Below are positions 12,701 through 24,700 of a stretch of DNA of 64,000 bases, one piece after another. The notes under the pieces were generated by a model that did no database searches, was not told where the DNA came from, and worked only from the letters and a program-made list of their open reading frames with translations. The first letter of the stretch is position 1, and the number at the start of each line of letters is the position of its first letter. Position numbers and translations under genes: made by a program. The stretch is taken from assembly GCA_935421135.1 (NCBI GenBank), contig OW285197.1, positions 3,376,568 through 3,440,567 of the forward strand. Reading direction: 5' to 3'. The stretch comes from Bugulina stolonifera (lineage: Eukaryota; Bryozoa; Gymnolaemata; Cheilostomatida; Bugulidae).

Positions 12701-15700
12701 TATCCTGTGATGCATCAGCAGTGGGACTCGGGGTAGTGCTATTCCATCGATACGGAGATGGATCTGAAAGACCAATTGCCCATGCAAGCAAGACACTGAC
12801 ACAGACTCAACGAGGATACAGCCAAACCCAGAAGGAAGCACTAGCTATTATCTTTGGCATCACCAAGTTCCATCAGTTCTTATATGGGAGGAAGTTCATA
12901 CTAATAACGGATCATCGATCTCTACTTACTCTGTTTGGCCCCAACAAAGCAACACCGGCTATGGCGGCCAACAGACTCGCCAGATGGGCACTTACACTAA
13001 ACCAGTACCAGTACTCCATTGAATACAGGAAAACCTCAGAACATGGAAATGCAGATGTACTCAGCAGACTACCTAGTGGCCCTGATGCTAAGTTTGATGC
13101 AGAAGAAGAAGGAGAAGATATAGACACTGTTTGCTGTATCAAAGCTATCGGCACACAGCTCTCTCCAACAGAACCTGGAGTGCTGAAGAAAGAAACGGCT
13201 AAAGATCCAGTGCTCAGCAAAATTATGAGATATACCAGGGAAGGCTGGCAAGATGAAGAGCGGAATCCATATCAGAGTGAAGTGAACTTGGAAGGCTACA
13301 GCATCAAGGATTTCCAGAAGTTAACTGCATCATTATCAATCGAAAATGGATGTTTACTATATGGAAGCAGAGTGGTAATTCCCCTATCTCTCCAAAAGGA
13401 AGTGTTACAACTGATACATATGGGACATTTTGGCATGCAGAGAATGAAGCAACTGGCTCGCACTGCAGTCTACTGGCCTCGTATGGACAAGGACATTATG
13501 GAGATGACTCAGAAATGCACCACCTGCAGGGAACATCAGAATCAACCAACTAGGGCACCAATTCACCCTTGGATGATGCCAGAAAAGCCGTGGAGCAGAC
13601 TACACATTGACCACGCAATCAACTTCATGGGAACCAATTGGCTGGTCCTAGTAGATGCTTACACCAAGTATCCTTGTATACATCCAACAAGTTCTACCTC
13701 TACCAAAGCAACTACAGACCTACTGGAAAAAGATTTTGCTCACTTTGGTTACCCTCATACCATAGTCACAGATAATGGAACAAGCTTCACCTCAGACGAG
13801 TTTCAGCAGTGGTGTAAGGAGAGGGGAATCATCCACCTACGAGGAGCACCTTACCATCCAGCCACTAATGGAGCAGCTGAACGAATGGTGGGATCATTTA
13901 AACAGTCTCTAAAGAAGTCTACTCTTTCCACCAACCAAGCTCTTCAGGAGTTCCTAATGCAATATAGACGAACACCGCTATCCTATGGATTCTCTCCTAG
14001 TGAGCTACTGAATGGACGACAGATCAGGACAAAGATAGATGTGCTGTTACCTTCTCCGGCTCATTTGGCTCAAGGAAAACAAATGCAAGACGTCCAGAGA
14101 ACCAAGAAGTTACATTGCTATAATGTAGGAACCCCCTGTTATGCGCTATATTGTGGACCTAGACGAAACAGGCAACCTAAATGGATAGAGGCGGTGGTCA
14201 CCAAAGTTCTGGGAAGCAGATCGGTAATGGTCAAGATTATGCCAAGAGGACCAGTCTGGAAAAGGCACATAGATCAGTTACAGCTTCGACATGTCAGTGC
14301 AGAGGATGGTGAACCACCAGAAGATATACATATACCTGAATCTCCTACAAGCAACACTAATAAGGAGAGAAGTACAGAACCTGAACACAATACACCACCA
14401 ACACCACCGAAGATCAAATACCGGAATCCCAGGATGCCAGACCCAAGTGCATACACACGTTCTAACCCCAGACGCTCCACAAGAAACCGGAAGCCCAAAT
14501 AAAAGAATAATCAAATTTCAGGAAAGAGGTGTTGAGACATTATAATATAATATAATTACTGTTGTGTTTTGTTGGAGTCATCGCCTCCTGTCATGTTATG
14601 TGCAAAGCTAGCTTTTGGCTAGAATAGCTTATAGCTGTAAGATATTAGATATATTTTTGGGTATATAAACACTTCTGCTATATGGTAAAATCAGAGTTGA
14701 GATTGAGCAGTAACATAAGACATTAAATAAACTGTTAGAAGAATACAACAACTATGGTAACCAAGTTTATCATAATAACCAATATTATAATATACAAGAC
14801 ATGATTAGCCAATGGTTTTCATATAACATATTATTTTATTAGCTTTAAGGGGGTTATGACATGTGGTGTATATCTATGTTCAAAGCAGCAGCTCTTACTT
14901 AGGTTTATTGCATTTGTGCTACTATAAGCAGAGTTGTGTCCTCTTGCCCATGCTTGACTCATTAGCACTATTCAATGCTGATTCAAACGTAACTTTGTTA
15001 TAAAGACGCAACTGCGTGCTTTATGCCATACAGAGAAAATTGTTGAATTCAAGCTGTTTCCATAGAAAGAGTACAGTAGTGAACAAATGATTTCACAGGA
15101 TTTACCAATATAGCAGTAGGATAACTTGTGCAAGTTTCTGAATTTTTCTGGGCTTTACTTTTGCTGGCAATAACTAGCCGCCTTTATTGGTAGGTCCGGT
15201 ATTTCATCTGACCACACTATATACAGCGGCTATTATTGCGTTATTCTACACGCATATACATTGCGTTGTGGTCTAGCTGTTTTAAATATAGCCCGGGAGG
15301 CACAAGCATAGGATAACTAAAGGGCATGCTACATGGACGCACAACTTCTACGAATATCGCAAGTTTGAAAAACGGAAAATGTTTTTAGGTGCTACACAGA
15401 GGTTGCGTTTTTATTGTAAACAAAGGAAGTTGTCTGCTCATTAATTCAACTAAGGGCAAGAGTAGATAAATCTAAGAAATTAATGTAGCCTGTGAGTCTA
15501 CAAATTATAATTTAGGGGTTGTGATACATTTATATTCAATTTTTTTAGGATTAGCCCCTCCTTGGTGTAGTTTAGATAAAAACCTCCACTATTTTAGCAA
15601 CGTATCGAAACATGCTAGTTGAACATTAGGTCCAACTAAATGTTACCTATAGGTAACACGCACATGAGAGGCTTGACTTGAATTTATGGTTGAGGATGAA

Positions 15701-18700
15701 TACGATAGCTTGACTGTTGATTTATGTTGTTATTTGTTTATTTTGTTTCTGGTGTTTATAATAGGGATTGGACTTCTCCAACAGTGCTAGTTTTTTGTTG
15801 GATTAATTTAAACAACACAGCTATACAGCTTTCGTCCATTTTGCGTTAGTAGAATATATCACAAATTCAATATTAAATTGATTTTAATTTATTTGATGGC
15901 TTTTTTTAATTATTTTAAAAGCTAAACTCAACTGCAGCTAGCACATTGCCAAAGCATCTTTTGTTAGCTGTAGCCGATCAACACTCGATTCGCATTTTGT
16001 AACGTTAAAAATTTATAGCATGCAATAAACATGCAATTTCGCATAAGTTCAACACCAGTAATCGCAAAACGCAAATTTGATGCGATTCGCATCAATTTTG
16101 CGTCAATGTAGTACTAGAATAGTAAATATCTAGGCAATGTACAATACATGTGTACAGTCCTTGTGAATGTCGGTATAGCACTGCGCATACCCAGACATAC
16201 CACCATCACACTACAAGCGAATACAAAACTTGGTTTTTGATTTTAGGTTCGCTTCTAAAACCTGGGACAGAGTAAATGATTGTACATCGAATGTAAAATC
16301 TGTTGACAGAACTCGAAAGAGCTGGTTTTCAGATTTGCAGCGATGTATAACTTGCATGGTTTAAGTGAGCTAGGTAATACCTAAGGCCTGTTGAAAATAC
16401 ATACAATTTATCTGATAGCTGGGCAACAATGGGGAGGTGCTAAGGTTGTTGGCCATAACTGCAGAAATGAACTTGTATCTACTTGTAGACATGCCTGCAA
16501 ACACTTGCTAGGACATGTCCCATACCTTTCTAACTTTGCGTCATTATTTCCTAACATACTGTAAACACTAATGTCACCATTCAGAGTTGAATATACACTC
16601 ATGTAATGTATGCTTTCATTTTAGCTGATAAGCATTCAAACCACTTATATGTCGATAACACGGACACATAAGTTATAATAACTAACCAACATCTGAGGTA
16701 GAAAAACATCTTTATACTTACCATTGAGGTAAGAAAGATATATCACAGCTACTCATATCCAACTCTTCAAGAGACGTTGGTAAGTCACTAATCTCCTTCA
16801 GTGATTTGTTCCATGAAATATCCAGCTTCTTGAGATTAGTCAGCTGAGACATACTGTAATAATGACATATCACACAGTGTGCTATTAGAGTAATATGGTG
16901 TGCAGACATACTGAAACAATTTCATCTGACTGTGTTATTTGAGCATCATGATATTACATTCTCGGTACTACCATATGCATGTACATGCAAATTTAGGTAT
17001 ATTTATCTACAAAGTATTGTCTAACTTCACAGCATAGTGTAGCATGAGGTTAGGTGATAAAGTCACATTACATTACAAATCATATTATTCCATACAATCT
17101 TCTAAGTTCACAAAGGTACAAGTACCTCAGATACAAGTCATGTAGAATAACTAAGATGTTTATACCTACTTCTGAGGTAAGGTGGATATATCACAGTCAC
17201 TCATATCCAACTCTTCAAGGGATGTTGGTAAGTTACTAATCTCCTTCAGTGAGTTGGATGAAATATTCAGCTTCTTGAGATTAGTCAGCTGAGACATGCT
17301 GTAATAATGATGATATTATCACACAATGCAATGCTATAAATGTGTACAACCACAATTACCAAGTATTAGTAAGTTGTGATGTACTCAATCTGCATACAAA
17401 TGTAGATAGTGTTATCGTTGTGGCAATGATTGTAATTTCATAATTATTCAAGGTATAATTATAATCTATATTAACTCATGTGGGGTGATCATGTACATTG
17501 TGGACCACAGACAATGGGTAAAATAATCCTTGACTGAGATAGACCTAGATACACCTCCGTGTACATAAGGTAAAGAAATTAGGAATTATCTCCACAATGT
17601 AAATTATTCTTTTTTTGTCTGTTGTGATGCCAGTTTTGATGATGCCATCTCTTTAAACTTATTTTTAGCATCCCATACTTTGTCTGCACCTATTTTAATA
17701 CTTTTATTTCAGTTTCATTCACTGAAAAAAATTGGCGTCGAAAAACAACTTGCCACGGTTCGCTCAGGCTACTGTATGAAAGTTGTTGCTTCAAAATTTT
17801 AACCCAACGTTTCTCTTCTTTTTGTTTTGCTGTCCCTAACTGTGCAAGTTTGAATTCCCATTTTTGACAATTTTTTGCGTAGATATTTTCTGCTTTTTGC
17901 AACCGTCTGGCAGTCAAGTGAATTGTCTAATAACACTAAAAACTATAATATGATGAAATAGAGAAGATTTATTTCTGTATATAAAATCAATATCATATTT
18001 TTTAACCCCATATGGTTCTCAGAATTTGCTATCAAACATCATAAAAATTTCGTGCTTGGATGAACCCCACAGGCGGTTTTACATACCTGGCTACGGCACT
18101 AGCTCTATATAATAATAATAACATTACATACTGCACACAGCTGCTAGTAGGCCTAATAGCCAGCTGTAATACTACAGCTTCAGTGATCTGCCAGTAGTAT
18201 CCACTAGTACCATTATCTTTGAAACAAGCCAGAGCCATTGAGATGGCTCTGATACAAGCATACACTACCAGCTCACATGGCAAACACCCATCATTTTCCA
18301 ATAAATAAAACTGCATTTCTCAACTCTCTATGTTGCTGGATTACTATACATTGTAGGTCACAGACTTCAACTAAGGGCAAGAGCAGATAAATCTAAGAAA
18401 TTAATGTAGCCTGTGAGTCTACAAATTATAATTTAGTGGTTGTGATACATTTATATTTAATTTTTCAGAATTAGCCCCTCCTTAGTGTAGTTTAGATAAA
18501 AACCTTCACTATTTCAGCAACATATCAAAACATACAGGTTGAAATTATTCTGCTAGTTTAACATTAGCTCCAACTAAATGTTACCTATAGGTAGCACGCA
18601 CATGAGAGGCTTGACTTGAAGTTATGGTTGAGGATGGATACGATAGCTTGACTGCTGATTTATGTTGTTATTTGCTTATTTTGTTTCTGGTGTTTATAAT

Positions 18701-21700
18701 AGGGATTGGACTTCTCCCACAGTGCTGATCTTTTGTTGGATTAATTTAAACAACACAGCTATACAGCTTTCGTCCATTTTGCGTTAGTAGAATATATCAA
18801 AACTCAACATTAAATTGATTTTAATTTATTTAATGGCTTTTTTTAATTATTTTAAAAGCTAAACTCAACTGCTAGCACCTTGTCGAAGCAGCTTCTGTTA
18901 GCTGTAGCCAATCAACACTCGATTCGCATTTTGATTCGCATTTTGTAACGTTAAAAATTTATATCATGCAATAAACATGCGATTTCGCATAAGTTCAACA
19001 CCAGTAATCACAAAACGCAAAATTGATGCGATTCGCATCAATTTTGCGTCCGTGTAGTACTAGAATAGTGAATATCTAGGCAATGCACAATACATGTGTA
19101 CAGTCCTTGTGAATGTCGGTATAGCACTGCGCATACCCAGACATACGACCATCACACTACAAGCGAATACAAAACTTGGTTTTCGATTTTAGGTTCGCTT
19201 CTAAAACCTAGGACAGAGTAGATGATTATACATCCAATGTAAAATCTGTTGACAGAACTCGAAAGAGCTGGTTTTCGGCTTTGCAACGACGTAAAACTTG
19301 CATGGTTTAAGTGAGCTAGGTAATACCTAAGGCCTGTTGAAAATACATGCAATTTATCTGATAGCTGGGTAACAATGGGGGAGGTGCTAAGGTTGTTGGC
19401 CATAACTGCAGAAATGAACTTGTATCTACTTGTAGACATACCTGCAAACACTTGCTAAGACATATCCCATACCTTTCTAACTTTGCGTCATTATTTCCTA
19501 ACATACTGTAAACACTAATGTCACCATTCAGAGTTGAATATACACTCATGTAATGTATGCTTTCATTTTAGCTGATAAGCATTCAAACCACTTATATGTA
19601 GATAACACAGACACATAAGTTATAATAACTAACCAACCTCTGAGGTAGAAAAACATCTTTATACTTACCATTGAGGTAAGAAAGATATATCACATCTACT
19701 CATATTCAGCTCTTCAAGAGACGTTGGTAAGTCACTAATCTCCTTCGGTGATGTGCTCCGCGAAATATCCAGCTTCTTGAGATTAGTCAGCTGAGACATA
19801 CTGTAATAATGATATATCACACAGTGTGCTATTAGAGTATTATGGTATGCAGACATACTGAAATAATGTCATCTGACTGTGTTATTTGAGCATCATGATA
19901 TTACATTCTCGGTACTACCATATGCATGTACATGCAAATTTAGGTATATTTATCTACAAAGTATTGTCTAACTTCACAGCATAGTGTGGCATGAGGTTAG
20001 ATTATAAAGTCACACTACATTACAAATCATATTATTCCATACAATCTTCTAAGTTCACAAAGGTACAAGTACCTCAGATACAAGTCATGTAGAATAACTA
20101 AGAAGTTTATACCTACCTCCGAGGTAAGGTGGATATATCACAGTCACTCATATCCAACTCTTCAAGGGATATTGGTAGGTTACTAATCTCCTTCAGTGAG
20201 TTGGATGAAATATTCAGCTTCTTGAGGTTAGTCAGCTGAGACATGCTGTAATAATGATGATATTATCACACAATGCAATGCTTTAAATGTGTACAACCAC
20301 AATACCAAGTATTAGTAAGTTGTGATGTACTCAATCTGCATACAAATGTAGATAGTTATCGTTGTGGCAATGATTGTAATTTCATAATTATTCAAGGTAT
20401 AATTATAATCTATATTCACTCATGTGGGGTGATCATGTACATTGTGGACCACAGACAATGGGTAAAATAATCCTTGACTGAGATAGACCTAATGTAGATG
20501 CACCTCCGTGTACATAAGGTAAGGAAATTAGGAATTATCTCCACAATGTAAATTTTTTTTTTTAGCTGTTGTGATGCCAGTTTTGATGATGCCATCTCTT
20601 TAAACTTATTTTTAGCATCCCATACTTTGTCTGCACCTATTTTATTTCTTTTATTCCAGTTTCATTCGCTGAAAAAAATTGGCGTTGAAAAACAACTTGC
20701 CACGGTTTGCTCAGGCTACTGTATGAAAGCTGTCGCTTTGAAATTTTAACCCAACGTTTCTCTTCTTTTTGTTTTGCTGTCCCTAACTGTGCAAGTTTGA
20801 ATTCCCATCTTTGACAATTTTTGCGTAAATATTTTCTGCTTTTTGCAACCGTCTGGCAGTCAAGTGAATTGTCTAATAACACTAAAAACTATAATATGAT
20901 GAAATAGAGAAGATTTATTTCTGTATATAAAATCAATATCATATTTTTTAACCCCATATGGTTCTCAGAATTTGCTATCAAACATCATAAAAATTTCGTG
21001 CTTGGATGAACCCCACAGGCGGTTTACATACCTGGCTACAGCACTAGCCTATATAATAATAATATAAACATTACATACTGCACACAGCTGCTAGTACCTA
21101 TAGCCAGCTGTAATACTACAGCTTCAGTGATCTGCCAGTAGTATCCACTAGTACCATTATATTTGAAACAAGCCAGAGCCATTGAGATGGCTCTGATACA
21201 AGCATACACTACCAGCTCACATGGCAAACACCCATCATTTCCCAATAAATAAAACTGCATTTCTCAACTCTCTATGTTGCTGGATTACTATACATTGTAG
21301 GTCACAGACCTGAAGATGGAGTTTTCAATCTACTACAAGGCATTCATATGCATAGGAATTAGAATATAGTGAATTAACAACACCTTTACCAGGAGCACCA
21401 AACTTGTTTTTTGGATTTAGTTTTGAGAAAGCAATGATATTTTTTACCTAATGAACACATGGCAATGAAAATAGCATGTATGTGAGTTTAGGCAGGGACA
21501 CACGTGTCTGTGTAAGGAGTGAAGTTGACATAAAAATAAAAGCAATGTAGGACAGTTATTACATCTCATTTGCTTCCTCCTGAAGGTTGAATCAACGAAT
21601 ATGTAATATCCAACTATTATCTGTATGTGCTACATTATGTTATGATTGTAGCATCTATCCTACCATATGCATATACAGTACAGTGTGGTTTATTAGCCAT

Positions 21701-24700
21701 TTATCTGCTGTACATTTCAGTACAATTACATATATATAGGTTTGCACAGTGCGAGCTAACACTAGCTGAGAGCTGCGACGGTACATGACTGTTATTCCCG
21801 AGCCTAAGATAAACACAAACAAGGAACCAATGCTATCCAAATTTCTGGTCTTAACTGTGCCTACAAGGACCTAAACAGCTGTAGTACACAAGCTAGGTGT
21901 GAAAGGTCACTGAAAATATGAATATTTTGTAGCCTTCCTCTGGAACAATAATTACAATATGATTGACTGCCTACACTACACTGGATTGAATGGCCTGTTA
22001 TTATATATTAGTTGCAATGTACAACAATATTTACATGACTGATGCCCAGTAATAGCCAATGTACTGAGTGGCTCCTATTTACAGTGTGAATGTTCATGCT
22101 ACCAACTGCATAGTATATACGATACTGCCACAAAGACCCATGTAGAATCTATACTGTTTTACTCAGAGATCACTCTCATAATAAAGCCAAGTTTTTTGAC
22201 CTGGCTGTAGTTTAACTGTAAATAGTTGGTAGAAAAACCTAGCAGGTTGATTTTATTAATTAAAAAGTACTCCATTCATTGAAAAAATAAATATTATCAG
22301 ATCAAACTAAAACTGCAACACCACGTCTACTACTACTGCTACTACTGCAACACACCCATATTAAAACTCTATCAAGTAACGCCATGTCCAAAAGAATAGA
22401 GCTCTAGGTTGAATTATAGTTTTCTTACTTAAAACTGCCTAGCTTGAGAAATGCTGCACAGTAAGCCTGCATGTAGGCACATTAGTTGCTCCTTACTCCT
22501 CAGTGTATTTTGGCCTCAACAGGGTTATAAAACGTAGTGTGATGGTACATGTAGTTGTGTAGTTTGCAGTTTTGTGGTGAAAAACAAAAATTGGGTCAAA
22601 GGTTGATCTCTGCTGCTAACTCTGCTATTATTTTTTTCTTGTTACCACAAAGAGATAAGATGTAAACTGTGCCGAACTGCCCAAAGTCCCTTTGACAGAT
22701 AAATTAATATCATGTACAGTACATGTGCATGTATGTGCTGCTATTCTGCGCTTGACTAGACCTAGCATGGTTATAAAAAGTGAATGCATGAATACCAATG
22801 ATTCTCACAATCTATGAATCTGATTCCCATTGCATACAAGTAAGCGTAGCAGGGAGTAGGCACACAGTAAAGCCTTATGGGCCATGCAATAATTGTACAC
22901 TGTTAATATAATACTTGACTGTAAAGGGTATGCTACATGGATGAAAAATTTATGCGAATTTGCGATTTCTAATGCTGCACTTTTGCGAAATCGCAAGTTT
23001 ATTGCATGTTACAAATTTTTTACTTTACAAACTGCGAATTGAGTGCTGGTTGGCTACAGCTGATTGCATATTGCAGGCGGTTTTTATGTTTACATTTCTA
23101 CAAGCTGCTAGCAGTCGACTGTAAATAAAACTGTTGAATAAAACTAAAAAACAATTGATTATATTATTATTTATTGTATTATTACTTCTAATTCATAATC
23201 ATAATATTCTACTAACCATGGACGAAAACTGCATCGCTATGCTGATTGAGCTGATACAGCAAAGACCAGTTCTCTGGCAGAAGTCTCACCCTGACTATAA
23301 GGACACCAGGAGAATCAAGGAGAACAATTGGCAAGATATTGCTTCCATTATTAATAAACAATTCGGCTCTAGCTTTTCAGGTGCGTGTTAGAATAGGAAA
23401 CACTCGGTTGAATGTATCATAGATCAAAAAAAAATATTTGTACCTGCATGTTTCGTTATATTGCTAGAATAGTGCATGTTTTAGTCTAAGAAATAAAAAA
23501 GCCAAAACCCAGAGCACCCTTCTTCTACTAGTTACAGGTTCACAGACTACACATCTAATTAGATTTGCCTACCCTTTGTTGATGAGTAGACAACTTCTCT
23601 GTATTGCATTGTGGCAAATTATTTTTATTTAAAGAACACAAACATTTGCTTTACAGTCTCTATGGTACAAACTAGACGGAGAAGCTTGAGAGACACGATG
23701 AGAAAAAAAGAGAAAGAACCAGAGTTGGCAACTAGGAGTGGAGCTGGCCAGGTTGAGCCTCCCAACTGGAAATGGTGGGGTGCCATGGCCTTCACCCAAT
23801 GCTCCTATTCACAATGCTAGAGGTATGTTAGTAGCTGGTTATTAGAACACAGGCATAGAAATACAGAATATTGAAAAAAGATATTAACATTAATTTATGT
23901 GCACATACAAGAAATGAAGTCACGATATAAAAATTTATTATAACAGCATAAATGATTTAAGTTTCAGTGTTTCCAATCTACCATCCGAAGTTATCACTTC
24001 TACACCATCATCATCGACCTCATCATCATCTTCAACACCCAACGAAATGTCAAAGAAGAGAAAAATAGAAAGAAAGACAGACATAGAATCTATGTTAAGT
24101 GAGGTAGAGAAGCAATTAACAGAAGAGCCAACAGATGACAGTCCTCACTATGCTATGAGTCTTGCTAGTAGACTTTGTAACATGTCTGAATATAAAAGAG
24201 CTTTAGCTAGAAAAAAATTGAAGAATTTTTTTGATATTGAATTCAACATTAGTGAGCCAGAGACTGCTAATGTCCATGTTAATACGTATAGACAGTTGTA
24301 GATTCATTAGTAATAAAATAAATCTGCATGAATGTATTAACCTATCTTTCATTTATACGATTCATCTGCATGGCACACTACCTTCATCAGAAAAAAAGTT
24401 ATCCTTAAAAGATTCTCTTGTACGAAGAGCTTCAACAGATGAATTTCGTGTAGCTTGAGGTCTGTGTGGATTCTCAACAGTAGATTTTCGCCAAAACACA
24501 TCTGCAACATTGTCATTAGTAGACAAAGTGTCCAAGAAACCATATGGTGTGTATGCTGGATCTGCATTTGCTCGTAAATAGTTGTGCTGCACACAAATTG
24601 CTTGAATAAGCAGTCGAGCTTTACTAGGTTCAGCTATTATCGGCTGAAAGAGCAACCTCCATCTGTGTGACATGATGCCTGTATAAAAATGTATTTAAAG

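Larger units (their letters stand above)
15445..18365. repeat. Tandem duplication, left unit (A)
   Basis: The 2921 bp unit begins TTCAACTAAGGGCAAGAG and ends GGTCACAGAC. It is repeated directly and without a spacer at 18366-21309. It holds part of a Harbinger-derived element, LRR exons A1 and A2 and their introns, and a short decayed open frame (17690-17917, minus). Confidence 0.92.
18366..21309. repeat. Tandem duplication, right unit (B)
   Basis: A 2944 bp copy of unit A at roughly 94-97 percent identity by eye, with small indels (for example an extra GATTCGCATTTT near 18930). It contains LRR exons B1 and B2. Homology ends at GGTCACAGAC, 21309. Copies of one open frame in both units (minus 17690-17917 and 20637-20882, KWEFKLAQLGTAKQKEEKRW) look like the same coding relic of unknown origin. 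Confidence 0.92.

Noticed and set aside
18032..21260. Minus frames starting MQFYLL in both duplication units
   Set aside because: Openness is explained by recent duplication; the frame contains a palindrome AGAGCCATCTCAATGGCTCT and no domain.
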